This document shows, one piece after another, positions 30,559 through 40,566 of a stretch of 59,919 bases of DNA. The notes beneath the pieces were generated by a model, which was not told the DNA's origin, ran no database searches, and saw only the letters and a list, made by a program, of their open reading frames with translations. Numbering within the stretch: the stretch's first letter is position 1; the number at the start of each line of letters is the position of its first letter. Source of the stretch: Cyanobacteria bacterium RU_5_0 (GTDB lineage: Bacteria > Cyanobacteriota > Cyanobacteriia > Elainellales > Elainellaceae); the NCBI GenBank assembly GCA_012033255.1, contig JAAUSF010000014.1, positions 1 through 59,919 on the forward strand, given 5' to 3'. A program made the translations under genes and the position numbers.

Positions 30559-30957
30559 ATGGTGGAGAAGCAAAACAGAGAGCGACAGCTAGATTACAAG
30601 AATTCATTGGCAGCCGATCGTCGGTTTGTAGCGGTACCGGAGGCGTTTCGGACTCAATCGTCTGGGCTAATGGTACGATCGCCCCATTCTCCGGCAACCG
30701 TCGCTACTGCTTCTGCTGAGATGTCCCATTGGCTTCGCGGCAAAAACCTGGATTACTGCCTACTGGCGGTTTGTTCTTGTGTTTTGACCCTGCTATGTCA
30801 CCAAACTGTTGGTGTGATGCCTTCCCATGCGATGGCAAACGGTTCTGCGATGACTTCCTCCGCCACCACAAATGCGCCTGCGATCGACTTTGCGATTAAG
30901 GCAGGCTTATTCACTACATCGTCTCGTTTAGATGAGCAAGAGCAGCCGTCTGAGTAA
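30559..30957 (+). CDS. Hypothetical protein with one membrane segment
   Basis: About 132 residues. A polar N-terminus of about 60 residues, a hydrophobic stretch (YCLLAVCSCVLTLLCHQTVGV, roughly 66-86), then an Ala/Ser/Thr-rich tail. GAGG 6 bases before the ATG at 30559 supports this start. No family recognised. Two hairpins follow the stop. Confidence 0.55.
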   Translation: MVEKQNRERQLDYKNSLAADRRFVAVPEAFRTQSSGLMVRSPHSPATVATASAEMSHWLRGKNLDYCLLAVCSCVLTLLCHQTVGVMPSHAMANGSAMTSSATTNAPAIDFAIKAGLFTTSSRLDEQEQPSE

Positions 30958-31010
30958 AGTTCAAAATCAAACTTGATGAACAAATAACCTGCAATACTCA
31001 TAGAGACAGC

Positions 31011-31047
31011 AAGACACAAAGCAGTAATCTACTTCTCTTTGTGTCTT
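31011..31047. terminator. Hairpin AAGACACAAAG/CTTTGTGTCTT
   Basis: Perfect 11-bp arms with a 15-base loop, 54 bp after the stop of the hypothetical gene. It lacks a clear U-run, so a terminator role is only likely. CCACAAAG-type repeats of this sort occur elsewhere in the window (near 970). Confidence 0.45.
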
Positions 31048-31071
31048 AGAGCCTATCCAAAAACCCATTGT

Positions 31072-31096
31072 GTAAGGTGGGCAATGCCCACCTTAC
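31072..31096. terminator. Perfect palindrome GTAAGGTGGGC-AAT-GCCCACCTTAC
   Basis: Eleven-base perfect arms and a 3-base loop between two convergent genes. It would act in both directions. The GGTGGGCA...TGCCCACC form is one of the palindromic dispersed repeats typical of cyanobacteria. Confidence 0.55.
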
Positions 31097-31143
31097 CTGT
31101 GATCCTTTCTTTTAAAGAAATCGCCTTATCTAATCTCCATTCC

Positions 31144-31752
31144 TTAACGGAGAAAGCTACTGACGAGCCACAAAATGACGAAGGTGATGAGGGCAGCAAA
31201 CGTCTCGACAGAGAGAGAAAGCGGCAAGAGTTGAGCCATCAACAGGTTTCCGAGTTGAGAGCCAATCACAACACCCAAAATCAGACCTGCTAAAGTTAGT
31301 AGCAAGGCGCGACCGAACTTGTTTTCTTTACGGTTGAGGAAGTAGAGGCTGACAGCAACCCCAACCGCGAGTGGCAGGGCTGGGTTGGTGAAAAGGCTAA
31401 ACACGCCTGCGCCCAAAAATAATCCTCCAGGAAGTAGAATATCGGCACGGCTCGGAGTGTCAATGAAACGTTGTAACCAATCCGGAGCTTGTTGCGAAGG
31501 AGGTGGAGTATATTCAGGAGGAGGATCAACCAAACGCTCTGGGAAACGAATACGATCGGGCACTTTAATCTTGCCTTCTTGGCGGAGACGGAGTCGATCC
31601 ATCAGGATCGCGTCGTATGCCGCTTCAACGGCTTCAATCTGCTTTCGATCGCCATTACATTCATTAATCAGACGGTTGCGAGCCTCCTGAATTTCATCAA
31701 ACGACGAATTTTCATTTACCCCAAGCATCTCATAGGGATTTTTGTCGCTCAT
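31144..31752 (-). CDS. CPP1-like / DUF3353 J-like membrane protein
   Basis: 202 residues. A degenerate J-like N-terminus (NPYEMLGVNENSSFDEIQEA, residues 5-60, lacking the HPD motif), a proline-rich linker, then three to four membrane segments from about residue 105 to the end. This layout matches the family containing plant CPP1, a holdase chaperone for protochlorophyllide oxidoreductase. A role in protecting chlorophyll enzymes is inferred from the family, not shown here. Confidence 0.87.
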   Translation of the reverse strand: MSDKNPYEMLGVNENSSFDEIQEARNRLINECNGDRKQIEAVEAAYDAILMDRLRLRQEGKIKVPDRIRFPERLVDPPPEYTPPPSQQAPDWLQRFIDTPSRADILLPGGLFLGAGVFSLFTNPALPLAVGVAVSLYFLNRKENKFGRALLLTLAGLILGVVIGSQLGNLLMAQLLPLSLSVETFAALITFVILWLVSSFLR

Positions 31753-32172
31753 CTACAACCTCCAGAAGACTCCCTTTACATAATCGATTATGATTGGCAT
31801 AAGAAAATTTTGGGATACATAGGTGTGGGAGTTGATGCAATCTATCCCAATCCTAATCTGCTAACAACTGCCGCTAGCCATTAGTGTAACCATCTACCTA
31901 TCATCCGCAAACAAAGTCAACAAAAGATTACTTTCGGTGCATTGTTCCTTAACGCCGCTAGGCTGCAATTTCTTCCAAATGTGGGCTATTTGCATTGCCA
32001 GTTTTTACACTGATAGTTGTTTCAATAGCTGAATAATATGCCGAGTCTATGTTTATTGTGAATCTATTTGGGACAGGGTGAATCATTCTCCCACCATTTT
32101 TCATCGAGTCTTGAAAATCGCTGTCTCGATCGTCCTTCGCTCACTCACGCTCATTCGTTGACAACTAAGGTT
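31753..32172. other. Divergent spacer between the CPP1-like gene and the OmpR-type regulator
   Basis: AT-rich and without a credible gene. It must carry the promoters of both genes. The open extension of the regulator frame from 32068 reads unlike protein. Confidence 0.5.
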
Positions 32173-32898
32173 ATGGCTATGGCTCCAGCCAAGATTCTCG
32201 TGGTTGATGATGATCCCGCTATCCGAACACTGATCCACCGTTTTCTCTCAAAGCAGAATTATCAGTTGGAATCAGCAGAGGATGGCAAAAATGCTCTGAC
32301 AGTTTTTGAGCAATTCAACCCCGACCTCGTGATTTTAGACGTAAATTTGCCAGATACAACGGGCTACACCCTCTGCCAGGAGATGCAGAGCCGGACGGGA
32401 GTGTTTGTCCTCATGCTGACTAGCCGTGGTGATGAAGCTGACAAGATAAGAGGCTTCTCGCAGGGCGCAGATGACTATTTGACAAAACCCTTTAGCCTAG
32501 GAGAGTTGGAGGTTCGGGTTCAAGCAATTCTGAAGCGCCAACGTCCGGTGACGACGGCTGAGCAGCAATGTCTCAGTTTCAATGGTTTAGTGATTGATCC
32601 GGTGCGTCGTGAAGTGACGCTCAATAGTGAACTCGTGCCGTTGACAGCACTGGAATTTGATTTATTACACTTTTTAGCCAGCCATCCCGGTCGAGTTTGG
32701 CGACGGTCGGAGTTGATCCAAAAGGTCTGGGATTATGAGTATGTAGGCGATCAACGAGTAGTTGATGTCCATATTGGGCAAATTCGCAAAAAGATTGAGG
32801 TAGATACCTCTCAGCCTGCGCTCATCCAGACGGTTCGAGGGGTTGGCTATAAATTTGAAGCGCCTCAAATCGGAGGCGATATCTCGTCAGCCTCTTAA
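32173..32898 (+). CDS. OmpR/PhoB-type response regulator
   Basis: About 241 residues. Receiver domain 5-120 with Asp56 (ILDVNLP) and Lys in YLTKPF, then a winged-helix DNA-binding domain (LTALEFDLLHFLASHPGRVWRR; DVHIGQIRKKIE; VRGVGYKFE). AAGG 2-6 bases before the ATG at 32173 supports this start. There is no cognate kinase adjacent, so it is an orphan. Not clearly RpaA, RpaB or ManR. Confidence 0.92.
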   Translation: MAMAPAKILVVDDDPAIRTLIHRFLSKQNYQLESAEDGKNALTVFEQFNPDLVILDVNLPDTTGYTLCQEMQSRTGVFVLMLTSRGDEADKIRGFSQGADDYLTKPFSLGELEVRVQAILKRQRPVTTAEQQCLSFNGLVIDPVRREVTLNSELVPLTALEFDLLHFLASHPGRVWRRSELIQKVWDYEYVGDQRVVDVHIGQIRKKIEVDTSQPALIQTVRGVGYKFEAPQIGGDISSAS

Positions 32899-33066
32899 AT
32901 TTTTTGGATCAAAAACGAGAGTGTTGGTGTAAATTTTCCGTTGATGTGGGGGCAGACTGGTTGCCACGATCGGGCATTCGGTAGGTGAAATACCTTGCAT
33001 CTACTAAACGCCCTATGCTGACAGCAGGTTATCAATCAACGAAAAATTTGCAGGTGGATAATATTC

Positions 33067-34731
33067 GTGTCTGATTTAAAAAAAACATCCCGCTCTCTGG
33101 CTGGGATCGCCGGAATTGTTGCCGTTGCTACGTTATTAAGTAAAGTAATTGGCTTGTTCCGTCAGCAGGCGATCGCCGCTGCCTTTGGGGTCGGTCCGGC
33201 ATTCGGAGCCTACAATTTTGCCTATGTAATTCCCGGTTTTCTGCTCATCCTTCTGGGAGGCATCAACGGTCCATTTCACAGTGCGATCGTCAGTGTTTTG
33301 GCGAAGCGCAACCGAGAAGAAGTCGCGCCGATCGTAGAAACGATAACCACTCTCGTTGTGGGATTGCTGCTGTTCGTGACGATCGCCCTGTTCATTTTTG
33401 CAGAACCGCTGATGCACCTTGTCGCTCCAGGTCTGTTCATTACTCCAGAGCAAGCCACAGTAAGAGGCATTGATTCAGAAACCTTCCAGGTATTGCTACA
33501 GACCAGGGACATTGCGATTCAGCAGTTCCGGATTATGGCTCCGATGGCAATTTTGGCAGGATTGATCGGGATTGGCTTTGGCACCCTCAATGCCGCCGAT
33601 CACTATTGGATTCCCTCGATTAGCCCTCTGTTTTCCAGCATTACAGTATTGGTGGGGTTAGGGGGATTGGCGATTTATTTGGGCGATCGGATTGCCTTGC
33701 CTCAATATGCAGCATTAGGAGGAACCGTCTTAGCTTGGACAACCCTAGCCGGAGCCATCTTGCAGTGGTTAGTTCAGTTGCCCATGCAGTGGCGATCGGG
33801 GTTAGGTGGGTTCCGGTTGCGCTTCAACTTCCGACAGCCCGAAGTGCAAGAAGTGATCAAAATCATGGGTCCAGCCACCTTTTCTTCCGGCATGACCCAA
33901 ATCAACGTCTGGACGGATCTATTTTTCGCTTCGTTCATTCCCAATGCGGCGGCTGCCGTGTCTGCGATGGGGTATGCCGGATTGCTCGTGCAAACGCCAC
34001 TGGGAATTGTTTCCAATGTAATTCTCGTCCCTTTGATGCCGATTTTCGCCAGACTTGCCGCTCCTGAAAACTGGGCAGACCTGAAGACACGCATTCGGCA
34101 GGGGTTGTTGATGACCGCCTTAACGATGTTGCCGATCGGAGCGTTGACGATCGCGCTTGCCGTTCCCATTTCGCGAGTCATTTACGAACGGTATGCGTTC
34201 ACAGCAGAAGACTCTTATCTGACAGCTTCGGTGCTGATCGCCTATGCAAGTGGTATGTTTTTCTTCTTAGGGCGAGATGTGTTAGTCCGAGTGTTCTACG
34301 CGCTCGAAGATGCAGACACGCCGTTTCGGATCAGTATCGTGAATATCTTTCTCAATGGATTGCTAGATTTTTTGCTAGTTAAACCCTTCGGCGCACCCGG
34401 AATTGTGTTAGCCACGGTAGGCGTAAACCTGATTTCGATGGTTTGGTTTTTAGTGATTTTGAACCGTCGCCTCAACGGATTACCTTGGCGGGAGTGGGGA
34501 GTGCCGATCGTTGGACTCACGTTAAGCAGCATGATTGCTGGCTTGGCGGCATGGGCAATTCGTTGGGGAATTCAGCAAGGATTTGGAGACGAAGGGGTAT
34601 TGATTCACTTGCTCCAATTCTGTGTCGCCGGACTGGTTGGTCTAGGTGTTTTTGCAGTATTAGCGGCTCAAATGCGATTACCGGAAGTCAATCAATTTGT
34701 CGATCGAATTCGTCAACGATTTAGACGATAA
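33067..34731 (+). CDS. murJ: Lipid II flippase MurJ
   Basis: A 554-residue polytopic membrane protein of the MviN/MurJ (MOP) family, which flips lipid II across the membrane for peptidoglycan synthesis. It has about 14 hydrophobic segments, with the typical N-terminus (VATLLSKVIGLFRQQAIAAAFG) and charged cavity residues. It starts with GTG at 33067, preceded by AGGTGG. Apparently monocistronic. Confidence 0.95.
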   Translation: MSDLKKTSRSLAGIAGIVAVATLLSKVIGLFRQQAIAAAFGVGPAFGAYNFAYVIPGFLLILLGGINGPFHSAIVSVLAKRNREEVAPIVETITTLVVGLLLFVTIALFIFAEPLMHLVAPGLFITPEQATVRGIDSETFQVLLQTRDIAIQQFRIMAPMAILAGLIGIGFGTLNAADHYWIPSISPLFSSITVLVGLGGLAIYLGDRIALPQYAALGGTVLAWTTLAGAILQWLVQLPMQWRSGLGGFRLRFNFRQPEVQEVIKIMGPATFSSGMTQINVWTDLFFASFIPNAAAAVSAMGYAGLLVQTPLGIVSNVILVPLMPIFARLAAPENWADLKTRIRQGLLMTALTMLPIGALTIALAVPISRVIYERYAFTAEDSYLTASVLIAYASGMFFFLGRDVLVRVFYALEDADTPFRISIVNIFLNGLLDFLLVKPFGAPGIVLATVGVNLISMVWFLVILNRRLNGLPWREWGVPIVGLTLSSMIAGLAAWAIRWGIQQGFGDEGVLIHLLQFCVAGLVGLGVFAVLAAQMRLPEVNQFVDRIRQRFRR

Positions 34732-34797
34732 TCAGAACTTTTCAATCAAAACTTTCTACCTGTAAATTTTCTGTTGATGGATGGGCATGGTATGGGG

Positions 34798-34872
34798 GCA
34801 TCCCGGCGCGGTTTAGAGGGCAGGCACAGGGCATCCCGGCGCGGTTTAGAGGGCAGACACGTCGGTCTGCCC
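34798..34872. repeat. 33-bp tandem duplication followed by a hairpin
   Basis: GCATCCCGGCGCGGTTTAGA... is repeated at 34798 and 34831 with a 33-bp period. The second copy runs into GGGCAGAC-ACGTCG-GTCTGCCC (34851-34872), an 8-bp hairpin that may end the murJ transcript. Confidence 0.8.
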
Positions 34873-35134
34873 CTGCGAGGTTGACACAATATTACTTTTG
34901 TAGTATATGTAGTATATAGCATTAGTGTGATTTGTACGATCACCATTCATGTGAATACTCATGTGCAAAAAGGAGGCGAACTTATGGCTGAGTCGGTAAT
35001 GCAAAAAGGCACCGTAACCCCCCATCAACGGTTACAGAGGAATCGATCGATTCAGGCATTGGTTTAACCCTGCCAGGACAGAATTCATTCCTCTGTGAAC
35101 CTGATTCACACTATGTTTCACGAGGAATTAATCA
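34873..35134. other. Spacer upstream of rsgA
   Basis: No gene seen. It has an AT-rich TAGTATATGTAGTATATAG motif (near 34900-34920) and a short GTAACC/GGTTAC inverted pair near 35014-35036. The rsgA start at 35135 follows a weak ribosome site (CGAGGAA). Confidence 0.45.
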
Positions 35135-36202
35135 ATGACATTGCAACCATTAGGCTGGAGTGACTTTTTTGCTCACAGCTTCGCACCTTATGCTGCCAAA
35201 GGATTCGCGGTAGGTCGGGTGGCGATCGAGTACAAAGGCGCTTACACTTTGTACACTGAGTTTGGTGAACTCGCGGCTGGGGTTAGCGGCAAGCTGCGAT
35301 ATCAAGCAACAACATCTCAAGATTTTCCGGCAGTTGGCGATTGGGTTGTCATCCAAGTTCGCAATGATGAACAGCGAGCTACGATCCATGATGTGTTGCC
35401 GAGAAAAAGTAAATTCTCGCGCAAGATTGTGGGTGGAACGACGGAAGAACAAATTGTCGCTGCTAATGTGGATACCGTCTTTCTGGTATCAGGATTAGAT
35501 CAGAACTTCAATTTGCGACGGATTGAACGCTACCTGATCTTGGTTTGGGAAAGTGGCGCAAATCCAGTTATTGTCTTAAACAAAGCAGACTTGTGTGATG
35601 CGATCGAGCAGCGAATTAACGCGGTAGAATCGATCGCCTCTGGTGTCCCAATTGTCACCCTTAGCGCCATTCAGCAACAAGGACTCGATCGCCTGCAACC
35701 CTATCTGTTGCCGGGACAGACGATCGCTTTACTCGGCTCATCTGGCGTTGGTAAATCTACTCTTGGCAACCAACTGATCGGTGCAAATGTCCAAGCCGTT
35801 CAATCGGTGCGTCAGGGTGATGATCAAGGCAGACATACGACCACTCATCGGGAACTGTTGCGACTGCCATCCGGTAGCTTGATAATTGACACTCCTGGAA
35901 TGCGGGAAATTCAGATTTGGGCAGGGGAAGAAAGTTTGCAGGCAACCTTTGCCGATATCGATCGCCTTGCAGAGCAGTGTCGCTTCCGAGATTGCTGCCA
36001 CGAACAGGAGCCGGGATGCGCCGTGCAGGAGGCGATCGTCCAAGGCACCCTCGACTACTCCCGCTTTCTCAATTACCAAAAACTAAACCGCGAACTCAAT
36101 TATCTGTCTCGTAAGCAAGACGAACGGGCACAGTTAAACGAGAAAGCAAAATGGAAGAAGCTTCACAAAGCCCTGCGGCACCATCCAAAATATCAACGGT
36201 AA
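35135..36202 (+). CDS. rsgA: Ribosome small-subunit-dependent GTPase A
   Basis: RsgA (YjeQ) checks late 30S maturation. 355 residues: N-terminal OB fold, then a circularly permuted GTPase in the order G4 (NKAD), G1 (GSSGVGKST), G3 (DTPGMRE), and a C-terminal zinc motif [14 protein letters not shown] near 285. Its stop is 6 bp before rtcB, so the two are probably one transcript, joining ribosome assembly with RNA repair. Confidence 0.96.
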   Translation: MTLQPLGWSDFFAHSFAPYAAKGFAVGRVAIEYKGAYTLYTEFGELAAGVSGKLRYQATTSQDFPAVGDWVVIQVRNDEQRATIHDVLPRKSKFSRKIVGGTTEEQIVAANVDTVFLVSGLDQNFNLRRIERYLILVWESGANPVIVLNKADLCDAIEQRINAVESIASGVPIVTLSAIQQQGLDRLQPYLLPGQTIALLGSSGVGKSTLGNQLIGANVQAVQSVRQGDDQGRHTTTHRELLRLPSGSLIIDTPGMREIQIWAGEESLQATFADIDRLAEQCRFRDCCHEQEPGCAVQEAIVQGTLDYSRFLNYQKLNRELNYLSRKQDERAQLNEKAKWKKLHKALRHHPKYQR

Positions 36203-36208
36203 ACAATC

Positions 36209-37390
36209 ATGCCACACGAAGAATTAAAATTATCGACGCGATCGCCCATTCTCTCTTGGGCAAATCATGAACTTGGATCGGATGAAACGAAGATGGCGAA
36301 AAATGTTGCTTCGCTTCCCTTCGTATTCAAGCACGTTGCTCTTATGCCTGATGTTCATTTGGGTAAGGGTGCGCTAGTTGGCTCAGTAGTTGCCACTAAG
36401 GATGCCATTATTCCGGCGGCTGTGGGGGTCGATATTGGCTGCGGCATGTGCGCGGTCAAAACTCCATTCACGGCTGACCAACTAGACGGCAAGCTGAAGA
36501 AGATCCGCCTGGATATTGAAGCGGCAATTCCGGTTGGCTTCAACGAAAACAAGGAGGTGGAAAAGGCTGTCACTAATTGGCAAGGCTGGCAAGACTTCAA
36601 TGAATTGCATCCAGGGGTGCAGAACTTAGAAACCAAAGCACTGAGACAGATGGGATCGCTTGGTGGAGGCAATCACTTTATCGAAGTCTGTCTGGATACT
36701 GACGATCGAGTGTGGCTGATGCTGCATTCAGGGTCACGAAATATCGGCAATATGCTGGCTCAGCGTCATATCGAAACGGCGAAAGGACTGGCAAAATTAG
36801 CCGATGCCAAATTACCCGATCCCGATCTGGCCTATTTTGTCCAGGATACTCCTGAGTTTGAGGCATATTGGCGAGATTTGCAGTGGGCACAGGATTACGC
36901 TCGGTTTAACCGAGAAGTAATGATGGCACGATTCCGCAAAATCATCGAAACGCATGTAGCGGGCGGCAAGACAACGAGAGCCTTGCTGCAAGTGAACTGT
37001 CACCACAACTACGCTGAAAAAGAAGTTCACTTTGGCGAAGAGGTTTACGTGACTCGTAAAGGGGCTGTTCGCGCTCAAGCCGATGACTACGGAATTATTC
37101 CGGGTTCAATGGGCGCAAAGTCTTACATCGTCAAAGGCAAGGGAAATGCTCATAGCTACTGCTCTTGCGCTCACGGAGCCGGACGTTTAATGTCACGGAA
37201 CAAAGCCAAGCTGAACTTCACCCTGGATGATCTAATCCAGCAGACAAAAGGGGTAGAATGCCGCAAAGATGAGGGCATCCTGGATGAAATTCCGGGAGCC
37301 TATAAGCCGATCGATCAGGTGATGGAGAATCAGTCTGATCTGGTCGAGGTAGTAGCCACTTTGAAGCAAGTGGTTTGCGTTAAAGGGTGA
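36209..37390 (+). CDS. rtcB: RNA-splicing ligase RtcB
   Basis: RtcB joins 2',3'-cyclic phosphate or 3'-phosphate RNA ends to 5'-OH ends using GTP and Mn2+. 393 residues. The metal/active-site motifs are VGVDIGCGMCAV near 73, GGGNHFIEV near 152, NCHHNYAEK near 264, and the guanylylated His in SCAHGAGRLMSR near 315. No archease or RtcA gene is adjacent. Translation is likely coupled with rsgA. Confidence 0.96.
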   Translation: MPHEELKLSTRSPILSWANHELGSDETKMAKNVASLPFVFKHVALMPDVHLGKGALVGSVVATKDAIIPAAVGVDIGCGMCAVKTPFTADQLDGKLKKIRLDIEAAIPVGFNENKEVEKAVTNWQGWQDFNELHPGVQNLETKALRQMGSLGGGNHFIEVCLDTDDRVWLMLHSGSRNIGNMLAQRHIETAKGLAKLADAKLPDPDLAYFVQDTPEFEAYWRDLQWAQDYARFNREVMMARFRKIIETHVAGGKTTRALLQVNCHHNYAEKEVHFGEEVYVTRKGAVRAQADDYGIIPGSMGAKSYIVKGKGNAHSYCSCAHGAGRLMSRNKAKLNFTLDDLIQQTKGVECRKDEGILDEIPGAYKPIDQVMENQSDLVEVVATLKQVVCVKG

Positions 37391-37402
37391 GGGGGTACTC
37401 CA

Positions 37403-40261
37403 TCACTCCGCTACCTCGGTTGGTTCCAACATCGTAAAGGGTTGCTCAACTTTACCAATCAACAGGGCAACCGGAAAATGGTTCAGGATTTCCTTAAGCC
37501 AAAGGGTGTCTTCGGCTTCGATCGCCTGTCCGGTGATGACATCGTGCCAAACGGTTGAGGAACCGGGGGGTTGCAAAATGCGGGTTTCGTGCCAGACCTG
37601 TTCTCCAAACGGATAGTCGCCTTCTTTCACGAGCGAAGTAAGCAGGCGGGGAACCACAACGATCGCCCGCATATCTCCCAAATCTCGTGCAAACGCCACC
37701 ACATGCGTCTTCAAGCTACCCAATACGGTCAGTTTTTCATATCCGCCTCGCTGGAAGAGTTCTGCGTAGGTTTGTCGGGCTTGCAGGGCGCGGTAAATCA
37801 GGAAGAGCTTTACTCTAGCGTCTTCTGGGGTTTTCAGGAGATCGTGGATGTAGCTCAAAACATTATTCTTCGATTTCGACCTGGATTTTGTCTTCGTTTT
37901 GATTTCCTTCAAGACTTCGAGTCGCGTTTCAAAATTCACCGGACGGCGGTTATCAGGATCAACCAGGCTCAAATCCCACAATTCCGTCCCTTGATAAAAA
38001 TCTGGAACGCCAGGAGATGTGATTTTGAGCAATGTTTGCGACAGAGAATTACAAATTCCATAATGTTGAAGCTTGCGCTGAAAGGGGCGAAACGCTTCTA
38101 AAAATGGGTTTTTGGGAGAGTCTTTGAGGACGCGATCGACAAATTTCATAAAGCCATCCTCATACTCTGCATTGGGTCTAATCCAGCCAGAGTGAACTTT
38201 TGCTTCTCGAATCGCCTTAATCAAATAATTCTTAACTCGTTCGACAAAGGCAGGATAGTCTGCTTCGTCAAACGGAAAGGCACCAAGTAGCGTTTGGTAG
38301 AAGAAATATTCGTCATTGCGAGACGGAATTGCAACGCCATTGACAATCTCTTTCATTGGCTCATTAATCTCATGCCACTGGTTGAGATAGGTTTGCCATT
38401 CTTGCGGAATTTCTGACAGCGCATTGAGTCTGGCTCTAACATCTTCTCCGCGTTTAGTGTCGTGTGTTGCTGTTGCACTCATAGCATGGGGCCATTGAGC
38501 AGAACGCGCCTGATTAAAGCTATGAAATTCTTCGATCGAAATGCCAAATTGACCCGCATAAGAACCCACTTCGTTAAGCGAAACCAGGCGATTGTAAACA
38601 TAGAAAACCGTATCTTCGACACCCTTCGCCATCAGTGGACCAGTATATTGCTGCAATCGCATCAGAAAATGCATCCACAACTGCTCATCGTCATAACTGA
38701 GGTTATCGTCAAAATCGAGCCGCAAGAATTTTTCAATGAAATATAACTCATTGACAAAGTTGGGAATGCTTTCTTTGGCGCGATGGATCACCCAGGTCAT
38801 GCACTCTTGATCAGCTTTACGGACACCATCTCGACCGATATAGGTGCGGTATACTGGGAACAGTGCCAGGATTTCTACAAGCGCCCGTTTCAAGCCATAC
38901 ATCGTGAAGTCGCTGGCATACCGGTGGCGATCGGAGATCGCTTTTAGCAGATGCGCCAAGTTATCAATATCACCTGCTAAATGTTTTCCAATGATTAACC
39001 GTTTATTCTCATCGATCAGATTTTCCAAATTCACCGATTTGCCAATGAATTGCTGATAGAGCGTATCAAAATCGGTTTCTGTAGATTGATTACAAAATAG
39101 GCAATTGACTTTGCTCATGAAATCATATCCGGTTGTGCCTTGAATGGGCCAATTGAGCGGTAATTCTTCATGAGTCTCAAGAATTTTCTCTACGACTAAA
39201 TAAACTTCAGGAGTATGCTCTCGAATTCGATTGAGATATTCTGCCGGATCATATAATCCATCAATGTGATCGACTCGTAATCCAGTAAATTTTCCGGCTT
39301 GAACGAGTTGCAAGATAAAAGAATGTGTAATATCAAATACCTTCTGATCTTCAACGCGCAGCGAGATCAGATCATTTACAGTAAAAAATCGTCGATAGTT
39401 GAGTTCTTCGTTCCCAACCTTCCAGTAGGATAATCGGAAGAATTGTTCAGACAATAGAGTATCAAGCGAATTAAAACTCTCTGGCTTACCCACTTCACCA
39501 TTAAAAACTTGAATATTTTCTTCAATAAATTGCTTCACATCTGAGCTATCATTCCAGAGTTCCCAGAGCATTCGCTTAATGAACGAAATCTGGTCATATC
39601 GCTCTCTGCCTTCTGCACCAGAAGGAATATAGCGCAACATATAGAGAACACCGAGCAGCTTCACAAAGTCGGGATGATTCCGTCCCATTTTCTCCCGCAG
39701 TCGTGCCAAATCATGCATCAGAATGTGACTGTAAGATTCGATTCGGAGCGGAAAACTCAGCCCGTAATAGTTAATAGAAATTCCTCGTTGCTCATAGCGC
39801 AATTGCAGTTCACCACTCTCCAAACAATCGCCATAGAACTTGCCCAAAAAGGGAGCCAAGACTTTACCTCGAATTCCGTTATAAGGGTGGCTCCAGTCGA
39901 TATCAAAGAAATCGCAATATTGGGAGTCAGCACCGTTTTCCAACACATCCACTAGCACCTCATTTTGGCTATCAAATGCCATGTGGTTTGGAACGATGTC
40001 TTGCAGCCAGCCCAGGTTATGTTTTTTAAGTTCCTCGATCAGTTCCTCGAATGCGTCCTGTCCGCCTAATTCAGGGTTAATGGTGCGAGGATTGACTACA
40101 TCATAGCCATGAGTACTTCCATTGCGGGCGGCGAAAACGGGAGACGCATAGAGGTCAGAAATTCCCAGTTCAGCCAAATATGGCACGATCGCTTTTGCTG
40201 ATTGAAAATCGAAGCCACCGTGAAACTGAAACCGATACGTAGCCAGGGGAATTTGCATCAT
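37403..40261 (-). CDS. treY: Maltooligosyl trehalose synthase
   Basis: TreY (GH13) converts the reducing end of maltooligosaccharides to a trehalosyl unit. 952 residues, typical for the family. Markers: YRFQFHGGFDFQSA at the N-terminus, LQDIVPNHMAF near 90, LRVDHIDGLYDP near 325 (nucleophile Asp), VVEKILE near 352, and SATATHDTKRGED near 590. It lies downstream of treZ on the same strand, 305 bp apart, so it completes the TreY-TreZ trehalose route. Confidence 0.96.
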   Translation of the reverse strand: MMQIPLATYRFQFHGGFDFQSAKAIVPYLAELGISDLYASPVFAARNGSTHGYDVVNPRTINPELGGQDAFEELIEELKKHNLGWLQDIVPNHMAFDSQNEVLVDVLENGADSQYCDFFDIDWSHPYNGIRGKVLAPFLGKFYGDCLESGELQLRYEQRGISINYYGLSFPLRIESYSHILMHDLARLREKMGRNHPDFVKLLGVLYMLRYIPSGAEGRERYDQISFIKRMLWELWNDSSDVKQFIEENIQVFNGEVGKPESFNSLDTLLSEQFFRLSYWKVGNEELNYRRFFTVNDLISLRVEDQKVFDITHSFILQLVQAGKFTGLRVDHIDGLYDPAEYLNRIREHTPEVYLVVEKILETHEELPLNWPIQGTTGYDFMSKVNCLFCNQSTETDFDTLYQQFIGKSVNLENLIDENKRLIIGKHLAGDIDNLAHLLKAISDRHRYASDFTMYGLKRALVEILALFPVYRTYIGRDGVRKADQECMTWVIHRAKESIPNFVNELYFIEKFLRLDFDDNLSYDDEQLWMHFLMRLQQYTGPLMAKGVEDTVFYVYNRLVSLNEVGSYAGQFGISIEEFHSFNQARSAQWPHAMSATATHDTKRGEDVRARLNALSEIPQEWQTYLNQWHEINEPMKEIVNGVAIPSRNDEYFFYQTLLGAFPFDEADYPAFVERVKNYLIKAIREAKVHSGWIRPNAEYEDGFMKFVDRVLKDSPKNPFLEAFRPFQRKLQHYGICNSLSQTLLKITSPGVPDFYQGTELWDLSLVDPDNRRPVNFETRLEVLKEIKTKTKSRSKSKNNVLSYIHDLLKTPEDARVKLFLIYRALQARQTYAELFQRGGYEKLTVLGSLKTHVVAFARDLGDMRAIVVVPRLLTSLVKEGDYPFGEQVWHETRILQPPGSSTVWHDVITGQAIEAEDTLWLKEILNHFPVALLIGKVEQPFTMLEPTEVAE

Positions 40262-40566
40262 GGTTGGAGTTAAGGTTTGAATTGATTTTGGCGGTTAGAT
40301 TGGGAAGCAATTCGATGAGCATATGAGCGATCGCAAACTTGTCCACAGAGACACTGTGAGAGTTTGGAAGGGTATATGAGCGATAGCGTAACGCATTTAC
40401 TGACCAACATCGAAGAGGCTCGATCGAATGCTAAAGGTTGATAGACATCTATAATTGAATGGTGTGTTATGGCGAACCCAACACATTTTGTGGGGGTAGA
40501 ACACCCCAATCTTCATCACACCGAAATCATTTCGACAGAGAACACAACTCTAGGGAGATACTCCCC
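40262..40566. other. Spacer between treZ and treY
   Basis: No gene. It holds a dispersed-repeat-like segment (TTATGGCGAACCCAACACA near 40468-40486) and a tiny open frame on the plus strand (MSDSVTHLLTNIEEARSNAKG, near 40376-40441) that I would not call a gene. Confidence 0.45.

Noticed and set aside
40376..40441. Tiny plus-strand frame (21 residues) between treZ and treY
   Set aside because: No ribosome site or conservation evidence; likely chance.
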